64,000 nucleotides of DNA from Narthecium ossifragum. Lineage: Eukaryota; Streptophyta; Magnoliopsida; Dioscoreales; Nartheciaceae. The translations under genes were made by a program, and so were the position numbers. Shown one piece after another: positions 43,393 through 55,028 of this stretch. The stretch's first letter is position 1. Every line of letters starts with the position of its first letter. The stretch covers positions 23,329,648 through 23,393,647 of the forward strand of contig OY986967.1 in NCBI GenBank assembly GCA_963920575.1, in the 5' to 3' direction. Under the pieces are notes generated by a model. The model did not search any database. It saw only the letters and a program-made list of their open reading frames with translations, and was not told the origin of the DNA.

Positions 43393-43661
43393 CCAGCCAC
43401 TAGTGCAATACTGTTCTTTTACAAGGATATTACCACCTAATTTTGGTTTAAATGGAATACTCTCTTTTAATATCACTCCATTAACATGGTTGCTATTTTT
43501 TAGTCTATAAAACGGAGCCGTTACTTTTCTGGCGCCAAAAACCTCAACCGGGAGCCTGCCTAAACGGCCAACGAACCTGAACCCTTTCCACTTCCGTCAC
43601 TTTAGAAAAACCCTAACCATCTCCCAACGGCTACTAGTGTAGTCGGATACTTTCTCCACCG
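43393..43661 (+). promoter_or_regulatory. RDR2 core promoter and 5' UTR
   Basis: Between the LINE poly(A) and the start codon lie a TATA box (ctataaaa, 43505-43512) and a telo-box-like aaaccctaa (43608-43616), a motif common near starts of plant housekeeping genes. With initiation about 30 bp after the TATA box, the 5' UTR would be roughly 120 bp. Everything upstream of 43393 is LINE. Confidence 0.6.
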
Positions 43662-46600
43662 ATGGCCGTCGGGGATAGCACCAGCGGCGCCCTCGCCACC
43701 GTCAAGGTGACCAACATCCCCGCGATGGCCACCGCCTCCGAGCTCCTCGCCTTCTTTGAATCCGTCGCGGGGCCCGTTTACGCCGTTGAGATCGCGTCTG
43801 GTCACCGAGGATGGCGCTCCCGCGGCTTTGGTCGTGTCCAGTTCGACTCCCTTGCCGCGTCTCAACGGGCCGCTGACCTCGCAGCCCGCGGTGAGCTCCC
43901 CACCTTCCAAAGGGCACGCCTGGACGTCCTCGACGCCTTCGACGATATTGTCCACCGCGCAGCCGATGCGAATCTTCGTATCTCTGGGGCGGAGCTTTTT
44001 GCTGGGGTTTTGGTTGGGGAGAGGAGAATGGAGGTTTTGGATTATTGGGAGAATGTTAGGGCAGAGGTATTGCCTGAGAAAAGGAGATTGGATGTCTTCT
44101 TGGAGCATGGAGGAGGGAAGTATAGGTTGGAGGTCATGTTTGGGGATATTCTGGGGACGCTTGGTTGCCGCATTGGAGGTGGAGAGGTTAATGGCATTCT
44201 ATTGCAGGTTAGTGTTTCCTTTGATTTGTTTTCACGGCCTAATTATGCTTGGTTTGGGTATCAATGGCTGTGGAATGTTATGTTATGTTTGAGTTCCTTT
44301 TTATCATTGGTTGGTGGTTCTTGCCATTAACCTTGCTTCTTTTATTTCTGCACCTAAAAAAAAGTAGATAGCATGTTTGATTTGATATTATTCTTTTCTG
44401 AATCATACTACAAGGAATCCTATTTGAGCATACGTATTTGATGGTTATTTAGAATTCGACGCTTATGCCTGGACATAGTCATATTTGTTAGACTGAATTT
44501 CACCTCACTTTTGTGTTTGCCACCCAAGCAAGGCCCCTTTATCAATTGGGCATGTGCCACAATTTCTGCTTTATGCTAGTATTGCAGTTTTTATTACTTT
44601 CTTGAATTCTAGTCTGCTGCCTCCCAGTTTCTTGTAAGCTTGTTATTTTGGTTATATAGATATCTAGTCTGCTGCTTCCCCGTTTCTTTTTGTTATTTTA
44701 GGTATATATCTATATCAAGATTTTTTTTCGTGGAAAAAGCCCTTTATCGGATTTGAACTGGTGACTTATGCCTTACCATGGCGTTACTCTGCTGCTGAGT
44801 TAAAAAGTATAAAGGCCTTTCCTTTTTTAATTCAAAAATGAGCGATGGATTTTCCATTATGAGTGTACTGCAGAAAAAAGAAGAATTGATTCAGAAAATA
44901 AAGCAAAATCTTTAAAATTTGTATTCAATGTAATTACAAATTATCCAAATGATCAAAGAACAATTGCAAAAGCACCTATTGGAATAGAAGAAATAAGTAA
45001 AAAGGTTCCTCGATGGTCATATAAATTGACCGGTGATTTGGAAGAAGAAGAGGAAGAAAATGAGGAAGGATCGACAGAAAATCATGGGATTCATTCAAGA
45101 AAAGCTAAACGTGTTAGGGAGGCATCTCATCAGTCAGATAATGGTACTCTAATATCTAATATTCTATTATAAAGTGACAAAAGGCAATCAGGGAAGTTGA
45201 TACATTTGTGATGCTGAAGAATGTAATTGTCATTGCATGAGGTTTTAATTACACTGACTATCTTCGTTCTCTTATTATGGCATTTAAGTACAATCTTTTC
45301 TCAATGTTCTTTTTAGGACTTCTGTTTGGGTATGCCTTTCTGGGATTTGTTATGCTATTCAAAGTGATTTTGTCCTTTTCCATGATGTCTGGTCCAGAAT
45401 ATCTACTTTTCTTTTGTCATGAATGAGATCCTAGTTTCTACTGACATAGATGTTGACATTTTAATAAAAATTTCTCAGCTCAAATATGCACCAAGGATAT
45501 ATTGTCAAATTTCAGGGCCTGAATTGAATTCAAGGTTTACTAGTGATCGTTTCCATGCATGCAAAGAAGATCTTCAATTTCTGTGGGTTCGCACAGTGGA
45601 TTTTTCGTCTACTAATGCTTTTGGGAGGTCATGTTATGTTTGCATGAAGGTTGCCAGAGAATTATCAGCCTTAAAAATTCTCGATTGTCTACCACTTTCG
45701 AAAGTGTTAGGCGATTTAACCATGACAACCACAGCATCATCTTGTTCATCCACCCTGCTTGCTCCTGTTATTACTTGTCCTGATAACTGTACAGTTGCAT
45801 ATGAGGTCTTTTTTCAGCTCAATTCTTTGGTTCACATGCAAAAGATCTCCTCCGGACAAGTAAATAGTGATCTGTTTGGCATTCTAAGTGGATTATCTAT
45901 GGATACTGCATTGAAGATCCTCATGAAGCTGCATAAACAGAAGGCAACCTGCTATGAGCCTGTTCACTTTGTCGAAAATCAGCTAACTATGATGAGAAGA
46001 AATCCAAAGGCTTTGCCATCCTGCAAGAGAAAATTGGAAGAAAACTTGATGAGCTGTCATAGAGTTCTTGTCACTCCATCAAAAGTTTACTTTGTGGGAC
46101 CTGAAGTAGAAACTTCAAATTATGTAGTAAAGCATTTTTCTGCACATGCTTCTGACTTCCTTAGAGTTTCTTTTGTTGAGGAGGATTGGAGCAAGATTTC
46201 TTCTGATTCACTTTCAAAAAGAATAGAACATGGTATGTTTCCTGAAGCCTCTAAAACCAAGATATACCATCGAATATTGTCGATTCTAAGAGATGGGATG
46301 GTCCTTGGTTCAAAAAATTTTGAATTTTTGGCATTTTCCGCAAGTCAACTTCGTGGGAGTTCAGTCTGGATGTTTGCATCTAATGCTTCAGTGACTGCTG
46401 AAAATATTAGAGAATGGATGGGTCAATTTAATGGAATTTATAGCGTATCCAAATGTGCAGCAAGAATGGGTCAACTATTTAGCTCTTCTTTGCAAATTTT
46501 AAACGTACCTCTGCGGGATGTACAAATAATCCAAGATGTTGAAATTGTTACTGATGGCATCAAATATTGCTTTTCAGACGGTATTGGAAAAATTTCCCTA

Positions 46601-49600
46601 TCCTTTGCTAGGCAAGTGGCTCAAAAGTGTGGTCTAAGTAAAACTCCTTCAGCTTTTCAAATTAGATATGGTGGTTATAAAGGAGTTATAGCTGTTGACC
46701 ACACTTTGTTTCGGAAACTTTCATTGCGCCCAAGTATGAAGAAGTTTGATTCAGATAATACTATGCTGAATGTGACTAAGTGGAGTGAATATCAACCATG
46801 TTTTCTCAACCGTGAAATCATTTGCCTCTTATCAACGTTAGGTGTAGATGATGAGATATTCGAGTCAATGCAACTTGACCAAATCCGTCTCTTAGATCAA
46901 ATGCTAATAAATAGAGAGATTGCTTTAAAGAGTTTGGAAAAAATGGCTGGATCTGAAATGAGAACTGTAATTAAGATGTTGATGCATGGCTGTGAACCAA
47001 GTTCAGATCCTTACCTGTCAATGATGCTCAGAGCTTGCCGTGATCATCAGCTATCTGATATAAGAAGTAGATGCAGAATCTTCGTACTGAAAGGCCGAGT
47101 TCTCATAGGGTGTTTGGATGAATCTGGCACATTAGACTACGGTCAAGTGTTTCTTAGAGTAACTATGACAAATGAAGAGCTGCAAGCTAAAGATCAAACT
47201 TTTTTTGAGAGAACTGACCAAACAACAGCTGTTGTAGTTGGAAAGGTGGTGGTTACCAAGAATCCATGCCTACACCCTGGTGATATTAGAGTGCTTGAGG
47301 CTGTCTATGAACTTTGTCTGGATGAAATGGGCTTGGTTGATTGCATCGTTTTCCCTCAGAAAGGAAAGAGGTATGTTTCATATCATAAGGTTTCAATTAT
47401 TATCTCATGGCACTTCAGAAGATTCTGCTTCAATTCTGAAATCCCAGGGCTGTTTTCATTAGATTAAGATTGGTGGAAATTGCCAAATTTTGGCTTGGCA
47501 TAAGTTGCGACTACATGCTTGGCTTATGAGTAGCCTCATGTGGAATTGTACCTTGTTTTGTATGATGCAATGATGATTGATTTTGATCATTTTCTGCATT
47601 GCTTAAACACATGCACGCACACGGCTATACAGGCACACTCTTGATTTCATTTTATCATTGCCACTTTATAACTTGCACCAGATATATCATTTTGTGCAGT
47701 GCATAATGACATCTATAATCTTTGGATGGAAAATAAGCCGCTTAATTGAACTCCTTGAGAAGCGCGGACTTTAAGTTTTTGTTTTTAATAGGTTGATTGG
47801 AAGTTACATCGACCCTTTTTCTAATTATGTCTTTTTTGTCTGGCCTAGGGCCCTTAGGGGAGTACAAGACGATAAAACACCCTCCTAGTGGAGATTTGAA
47901 CACATGAAATCCTTAATTGTCATGCTATGTGCTAGTGCGCTAGCACATATATACATACACGAAACACGGCTCATTGCAAAAAGGTTTGAACTTCACTATA
48001 AAGAAACAGATATAAGTCTTGAGGAACGGCAATGATATAGCATAATGGTTTTGTAATTAAAATAAGTGATAATAATGATTGAAAGTAACTTAATGATTTA
48101 GTCATATGGTTCGACTGGATTTAATTTAATCATAAGATTCAACTTGCATATCGTTTCTGCTCAAAACTGGTATGCATATCCTTAAGCTTTGGAATTTCAA
48201 AGTGTTAAGATTCAACCTTGGATCATCAATTGCCATGCTGGTCAGGATATATTGGCACGGGATGGCACACATCATGCTGGTAAATTACCGGCAGAATTTA
48301 ATGTATCGGCACAGACCCGTGCAATTTCGGATATTACCTCAGAAGAGCTCGTGTTGGCACGAGGTCAGTGCTGGGTATTGGCACCCACCATGTGCCACTG
48401 GCACAGCAATCCTTGCTTGGGATTGACCTGAATAGTAAGATTTATTAGGTACTAAATTGTTAAGGGTTGATTTACCTTGCTATCGGTGGCGGATAATGTA
48501 ATCCAACATTTTACCCTGATAGGATGTGTTTTGCAGCTAATTCTTTGAACAATACACTTGTACATGCATCCAGTCCACTGATGTGTCTTGATAAACTTAT
48601 CCTGAGGTTGAGTGCATTCTTGAAACGTCTAAATCTGATAACCATATGTTTTCATCTGAGTGTAAAAGAATCAAATGTCTCGAAAGGTTGGTGTTGGTAT
48701 TACAGGAAAGTGCAAATTAAGCGGTAGGAATGTTTTCCATCAGTGGCATATGTAATGCTGGTTAGATCTGCATGTACCTTCATGTTTCAGAACTCCAGAA
48801 GAAATGCATAGGTTGAATGAGCGTAAGAGTTTCTAATACAAGCAACTCTGCCAAACGGGAAACAAATTCGAACTTGTGCAACTGTAGAACTAAGCTATGT
48901 AAGATCTGAATATGCATTTCTCTGTAGCAGATCATTCCAAAAAGGGACAAAAAAGAATTCACATTTCCCCTTCCAGTTTGGTTGAGTAAATAAATGGATA
49001 GATGTCTATGGCCCTCTTATAGTTAAAAAATAGAAGCAAGGAGTTTATCGATTTGATCCAGTTCATAATCTAGATTGGATGGATTCCCAATTATTTTAAT
49101 TCAAGAACGAGCCTAATGAATTAAAGACTTATAGATAAATTTAGAAATGAGTTTTATTCAATTATGCGATTCAACATTGCTATCATGAGAGTTGGAAAAC
49201 TTTATGAACAGTAATATCCTCGCAGAATATATAACGGAAAAAATAACCTTTATAGAAAGGCAATCATAAATGCTATCGAAATTAACTGAACAAACAGATC
49301 CAAAAGGAATTTAAATACAACTTGCAGGGCTTATTGACGGGGAAGAAATTGAATGTACTGAATGGATCAGAGAGGGCAGGATTCCTCTACGGACAATTTG
49401 TGTGAAAATCGATCATTCTTGCTACAAAATTGGATAAATTTATGGTGTATTAGCCATAAACATTTGGATATTTTAGACAAGGAATAATGAACTTTTATTT
49501 TCATTTGCCTTGCCATTTTGTCTAGCGATAGAGCAAAACAATAACAACTTACAGTACAATTCTTTTCACGTTAAGCTGTACTGTTTGTTTGAACATGCTT

Positions 49601-50247
49601 GTCTCTATGAAGAACACAAACGCTGTCCATTATTTTCTCATTTGACAGAGAGATGTACATATGCAGGCCTCATCCAAATGAATGCTCTGGTGGGGATTTG
49701 GATGGTGACCTATACTTTGTTTGTTGGGATGAGAATCTTATTCCGCCAAAGACAGATAGACCTTTGGACTACATTGGGAGAAAGCAGCGTCGCAAGAATC
49801 ATGAAGTAACACTTGAGGTACATTTAAGCAGACCAGATCTTTGGCAAGAATTTAAGTTGTGGTTTGCATTGTCCATTTCCGTTACTTTCAAGTATTCTTT
49901 CCTTGTAAGCTCATAGTTTTGTAAATAGGAAGTGTAAAAGTGCATCAGTCAGCTCTTTTATAGGGTAAGATTTTGATACTCGGAATCAGAGCCTGAAAAT
50001 CACAGAAGATTTACTTTAGGTCAACTGATTTGTAGGCACTGTGATTGAAAGTGTGATTGTTATGATCTTTATCCGAATTACTTTAGTCTTCAGGAAAGAT
50101 TAAGATAGCATGAACTGGCATCCAGGTGTTATATGATGCATAATAAGTTTCTTAAGAGAAGTAAACTGAGAAGGCAAACAAAGTTGCAGATGGGTGCAGT
50201 CCGCAATGGGATATAGTCTTCAAAGGGGTATGCGCCGATGCGCGCAC

Positions 50248-50285
<38 letters not shown>

Positions 50286-51328
50286 TAGAGAGAGAGAGAG
50301 GGAGGGAAGGGTTGGGGGGGCGACTCTGATTGGAACTTGTTTACTCTCTTAGTCTCTGTTCTTAACTGTTATACATAATGGATTTTTGGCAGACTAGGAT
50401 GTTATGTTTCTATAGGATCCTTTTACATGTGTTATTGCAGAATTTGATCAGAGTACAAGATGCAAATTTCTGTTTTCGAATTTTCTGTCCTTAATGCTTC
50501 TCGTGAAACACTTGAGCCCTTATTGGTTCGTTTCATTATGTAATAACAGTGTGTATATATACGCAGGAGATTCAGGAATTCTTTCTTGATTACATGATCA
50601 ATGACTCCCTCGGTGCCATTTCCACAACTCATTTGGTCTATGCCGACCGGGAACCAAGTAAAGCTCGAAGTCCGCAATGCCTTGAACTAGCAAAGCGACA
50701 TTCGATGGCTGTTGACTTTGCAAAAACAGGAGCCCCAGCAGAAATGCCAAGAGTCCTTAGACCAAAAGAATATCCAGATTTCATGGAAAGGTGGGGGAAG
50801 CCGATGTATATCTCAACTGGGGTCCTGGGAAAACTCTACAGGATAGCCACCAAACAGACGGGAAGTCATGAGTCCCAGATTATCAGGGTTGAACCTCAAA
50901 CAACATATGACCATGACCTCGAAGTAGATGGTTTTGAGAACTTTCTGCATGCTGCGGTAGAGTTCAAGGATCAGTACACCGAGAAGCTAAGCGCCTTGAT
51001 GAACTATTATGGTGCAGAGCATGAGTATGAGATACTGACGGGTGACTTGAAGAACCGATCAGCTTATTTACAGAGGGATAGGATCAAATATGGAGATATG
51101 AAGGACAGGATGTTAATTAGTATCAAAAGTTTGCAGGAGGAGGTCGAGGAGTGGTTCAAGAGTTGCTGTAGTGAGAGTGAATATGCAAAGATGGCGTCAG
51201 CATGGTATCATGTCACTTACCACCCGAAGTATTGGTATGAAAACAGCTTCCTTAGCTTTCCATGGATCCTAAGTGATATACTACTGAATATAAAAAGCGC
51301 AAAACGGCATAGACAGCAATCGGGCTGA
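43662..51328 (+). CDS. RDR2: RNA-dependent RNA polymerase 2 (four exons)
   Basis: Copies Pol IV transcripts into double-stranded RNA, the precursor of 24-nt siRNAs in RNA-directed DNA methylation (maize ortholog MOP1). Exons: 43662-44207, 45479-47370, 49667-49817 and 50567-51328. All junctions are GT/AG and phases agree, giving about 1,116 residues, close to the 1,133 of Arabidopsis RDR2. Exon 1 holds the N-terminal RRM-like domain ([20 protein letters not shown]). Exon 2 carries family blocks such as [32 protein letters not shown] and [14 protein letters not shown]. Exon 3 encodes the catalytic DLDGD (49695-49709, residues 823-827) in [22 protein letters not shown]3-5 have DFDGD instead, and the N-terminus and block order fit RDR2 better than RDR1 or RDR6. 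No disabling change is seen. Intron 1 holds plastid DNA. Confidence 0.95.
44739..44815 (-). pseudogene. Plastid-derived trnT-GGU pseudogene (nuclear insert)
   Basis: On the minus strand the sequence follows plastid tRNA-Thr(GGU): ttttaactcag, gagtaacgccatggtaaggc (anticodon loop), ataagtcaccagttcaaatc and cgataaagggct. An extra few bases in the acceptor stem and changes in the D and T arms mean it cannot fold as a normal tRNA. It is part of a plastid-to-nucleus insertion in RDR2 intron 1. Confidence 0.8.
44894..45120 (+). pseudogene. Plastid ycf1 fragment (nuclear insert)
   Basis: An open stretch encodes [20 protein letters not shown] followed by an E-rich segment and HSRKAKRV, matching the plastid Ycf1 (Tic214) segment around '(K)KVPRWSYKL...RSRKAKRV'. 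Ycf1 is a large plastid membrane protein; only about 75 codons are present. In plastomes this sequence is not beside trnT-GGU, so the insert is composite or rearranged. Confidence 0.82.
47371..49666 (+). other. RDR2 intron 2, 2.3 kb, no gene seen
   Basis: Donor gtatgt at 47371, acceptor atatgcag ending at 49666, interrupting the Arg codon just before the catalytic exon. AT-rich. A segment at 48240-48425 with several ggcac words has no recognisable origin. Confidence 0.8.
49818..50566 (+). other. RDR2 intron 3 with (TG)n(AG)n microsatellite
   Basis: Donor gtacat at 49818, acceptor tacgcag ending at 50566. A (TG)n run at about 50250-50284 is followed by (GA)n to about 50300. Confidence 0.85.
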
Positions 51329-52023
51329 GTTAATCTGGAGTGAAATGTGCGTACAGAAGAGATATTGCCAATGCTTTGGGGGCGAAGACCTATAATTTGT
51401 ACATAAGTCGGTATGTAAGGTATTTGCCCTCCTATGTCCGGTTCGGCTAACAGGCTCAACTAATTAGAAAAAAAAAGTTTTGTCAGTGATTATGTGCGCG
51501 TATTGGTGCCACCGGTCTTTGATCTTGTAAATGGCTGTGTTTGCTTATATGTACATCTGCTGAAATAGAGTCTCTCTTGGTTAGAGCTTTTGCCTCTTGG
51601 ATCTTGTTGTGCACAGTCTAGTCCTGCAATTTGAGATTATGTGCTAGCTATACCAATTTTCTCTTCATTTTGTTTGTCTCTTTCAAGTGGTCAAATAAAT
51701 GAGCCTCCATTAAACACTGGACATTGGTTGAAGATTAGGATCCGTTCTTACAGCGTAACTATTGGCCTGCTTATTAAAAAGGGAAATTTGTTGTTTAGTC
51801 TTTTAGATCACCCCTATTTGTCATTTGGTCTCCTTACAACTTCCTTCAGCCTTTTACTACCCTAAAATAGGGATGGGATCAAAATACCCCCCCTAAACCA
51901 CCCCATAAATCCCCCCCCAAAATCCTCCCTACCCCCCCTAATCCCCCCCCCCCCACCCACCCCTCAGCCCCCCCTCCCACCCGACTAGCTCCAGCGCCGC
52001 CCTGACCAGCTCCAGCGCCGCGC
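51329..52023. other. RDR2 3' flank, then C-rich sequence at the gap
   Basis: The 3' UTR and downstream region include ggctcaactaattag plus nine A near 51463, which resembles a LINE tail but has no other support. From about 51885 the sequence is very C-rich up to the gap. Confidence 0.5.
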
Positions 52024-52223
52024 NNNNNNNNNNNNNNNNNNNNNNNNNNNNNNNNNNNNNNNNNNNNNNNNNNNNNNNNNNNNNNNNNNNNNNNNNNNNN
52101 NNNNNNNNNNNNNNNNNNNNNNNNNNNNNNNNNNNNNNNNNNNNNNNNNNNNNNNNNNNNNNNNNNNNNNNNNNNNNNNNNNNNNNNNNNNNNNNNNNNN
52201 NNNNNNNNNNNNNNNNNNNNNNN
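52024..52223. other. Assembly gap of 200 N
   Basis: Exactly 200 unknown bases between two C-rich stretches, probably a placeholder. Confidence 0.98.
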
Positions 52224-52339
52224 CCACCTCCCAACGGTGGATCCCGACTCCAATCGCCTCCAGTCACCTCCAGCCACCACCGGCGTCCCCATGTCTGCTC
52301 CAGCTCCGCCACCGGTGTCCCCCACCACATTCCCAGGCT

Positions 52340-53135
52340 CCAAAACTGGGAAGTAACTACCAAAATTGGTAGTTACTTTGCATAAAAATTGTAGTTACTT
52401 CGCCTCCAGCCGCCACCGGCGTCCCCGGGTCCGCTCCAGCTCCGCCACCGACGTCCCCCGCCACATTCCCCGTCTCCAAAACTGGGAAGTAACTACCAAA
52501 ATTGGTAGTTACTTCGCATAAATTGTACATACTTTCTCAAAAAATTGTAGTTACTATTCCCAGAAATAGGGTAGTAACACTGGGAAGTAACTACCAATTT
52601 TTGTAGTTACTTCCCATAAATTGTAGAAAATTTTCATAAATTGTAATTACTTTCCATAAAAAATTGTAGTAATTTTTGTAGTTACTTATCAGAAATTTTT
52701 TTTATATTAACTATTTGTAGTTACTTCCCAGAAAATTATAAAGTAATGATCAATATTTTGGAAAGTGACTTCCAATTAACAAGTAACTACCGATTATAAG
52801 GGAAGTAACTACCATTTAAGTAGGAAGTTACTATCAACTTTATTGGGAAGTAACTACCATCTAACCACCTACTATCTTCCATAGATAAGGGAAGTAGCTA
52901 CTTCCCAGTTTAAGCGGTAGTTACTTCCCATCCAAACTGGTAGTTACTTCCCATTTAACTGGTAGTTACTTCCCAGTTTAAGCGGTAATTACTTTACAAA
53001 AAAAACTGTAATTACTTCACACTTCAACTGGTAGTTACTTCCCATTCAAACTGGTATTTACTTGCCAATTAAACTGGTAGATACGTCACAGTTAACTGGT
53101 AGTTACTTCCCATATAAATTGGTAGTTACTCCCCC
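52340..53135. repeat. Fold-back/tandem array of gtagttacttccc / gggaagtaactac
   Basis: The first part has hairpins with 14-bp arms and a 2-bp loop (gaagtaactaccaa aa ttggtagttacttc) at about 52347 and 52486. A direct array of about 22-bp units (aactggtagttacttcccat) then fills 52900-53130. The array could form strong hairpins. No coding capacity. Confidence 0.9.
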
Positions 53136-53565
53136 AATTTTACTATTAATGCCCCCATTAATGCATGCATCCAGCCATAAAGTGGATGCATGCATGCCTT
53201 CCATGTATTGGGAATAGGTGTATATATTCCCAACCACTCCATTTAATGCCAACCACCTAATTCAAAACTATTCATCTATCTCTCATTTAAAAAAATACAT
53301 AAATGGTATTTTAGAGATAAAAAAAATACAGCTGTCCAAAAAGGGACTAAATGGCTTAAAATTTTTCAAGGAGACTATACAGCAAATAAAGTCTCCAAAA
53401 GAGACTAAACACCAATTTCCCGTATTAAAAAATGAACATCGGTTGAAGAATTTGGCACGATATTAATTATGAATTGGTCAACAGCTATATCTGACACGAA
53501 ACTCAAAAAGAGGTAATTCTTTGGTTCGGATAAGATACCAGAATTATGGTTTTAAACTTGAAAAA
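53136..53565. other. Gene-free spacer
   Basis: AT-rich, with a tgcatgcat repeat near 53160-53195. No coding region is recognised. Confidence 0.6.
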
Positions 53566-54568
53566 TGATCCCAGCCAACCCACTCATTAGTTGGCTGATA
53601 ACCAACCTTAGGTGGCTATCCTTGATTACTGACACATGGCAATCAAGGACCCCTACTTACCTTCAGCCAATACCCGTTAACCCGTCAAGAGCAGGATCGC
53701 TTCTCCTTCCCCCTTCCCCCTTCTCCACCGGGCGAGTCCACCCGTCACCCATTCTCCTTCTCCTGTCAGCTGCTCCACCGATCGGAGAAGGCTCCTGCAC
53801 CATTCACCCCTTCTCCTTCTCCCGCCAGCTCTTCCACCGATCTAAGGCATCACCCCACCTGACATCAATCTCTCTATCGATCTCTTTGAAGGCTCCTCCA
53901 ACGATCTAGGCATCAACCCCCTTCTCCATCGCTCTCGGCGGATCCTCCATCGTTCTCGGCGGCTTCTGCGACCAAGCCGCCGGCCAAATCCTCCATCGAT
54001 CGGACGGCTTCCATCGCGAACGGCCTCCACCCGACAAACGGCTTCAAACCCCATCATTCTCCGACGAACGGCTTCCATCGCGAACGGCCTCCACCCGACA
54101 AACGGCTTCAAACCCCATCATTCTCCGACGAACGGCTTCCACCGCGGTGCTGCCGGTGCTCTCCGATCGACATCCGCCTCAGGTTTGGGAAAAAAATTCT
54201 TTTTCTTTATATGCTTTGGTACTTTTTGTTGGATTTTTGGTGATTGTTGGGAAAAAATTCTATTTGAATGTTTTTGGTGATTGTTTTTAGCTTCGATGGT
54301 CTGCTAGCATATGTTATTTTGTAATGAAATTTAGCTGACATGAGGACTGCTAGCATTTTCAATGGAAAATTGATATAATCCATCAAACTGTAGTTATTCT
54401 TATCATTGCCCAGCGAAATTTTGTAGACTGACCTACCTATTTAAGGATGAAATCTGCAGTTGGTAGGATCAAGAAGTAAAGAGTTCTAAAATGTATGGAT
54501 TCTTAAAATTTTTGGATTTCATTGTCCCCATGCAGAGGAAAGGTCCCAGGCAGAGGAAAGGCTAATTG

Positions 54569-55012
54569 TGATAGGCAGCAGAGGATTCCTGTGCTAACCT
54601 ACAGCAGGCGTGACAGGCAGCAGCAGCAGGGCAATCCAGCTGGGATCAGTGCATTGGGATGATTCAGTAGCATCAATTCAGCAGCAATTCCGGCAGTTTA
54701 CTTACATGCAGAATTGACAATCTGTGATTGAGTCTTGATTAGTTTCCTTCCAATAACAGTTATATGCTGTTTAGGAGAGTCTTGTTTTGGTAAATTGTAA
54801 GAGTCTTAATATAGAGATGTCTTGGTTATTTAAAGAATGTAAGGGATGACAATGGGAGTATAATTCTCTCCTCCATCTCCTTCCTCGGATCTTCTTCTTC
54901 TTATTATTCTCTGCTACTTCTTCCAGCCTTGATTTTCTCCTCCACAGCTACTCTGTTCCCTTCCACCAGCTCCAACCTTTATAGGACCTGCACCCATTAG
55001 CAGTTTCTATCA
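54569..55012 (+). repeat. 5' LTR of the Reina-like element
   Basis: 444 bp, TG...CA ends, inverted tgatag/ctatca termini; nearly identical to 59587-60041. Confidence 0.95.
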
Positions 55013-55028
55013 ACTTGGTACCAGAGCC

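Larger units (their letters stand above)
44208..45478 (+). other. RDR2 intron 1, carrying a plastid DNA insert
   Basis: Donor gttagt at 44208, acceptor tttctcag ending at 45478. About 380 bp in the middle (44738-45120) derive from plastid DNA; the rest is AT-rich with no other feature. Confidence 0.85.

Noticed and set aside
45419..45478. An ATG upstream of RDR2 exon 2 that could start a shorter RDR protein
   Set aside because: The codons before 45479 have no RDR2 similarity, and exon 1 at 43662-44207 supplies the expected N-terminus with matching splice phase.
51443..51477. A LINE 3' end in the RDR2 3' flank (ggctcaactaattag plus nine A)
   Set aside because: No target duplication or coding remnant; it could equally be the RDR2 polyadenylation region.
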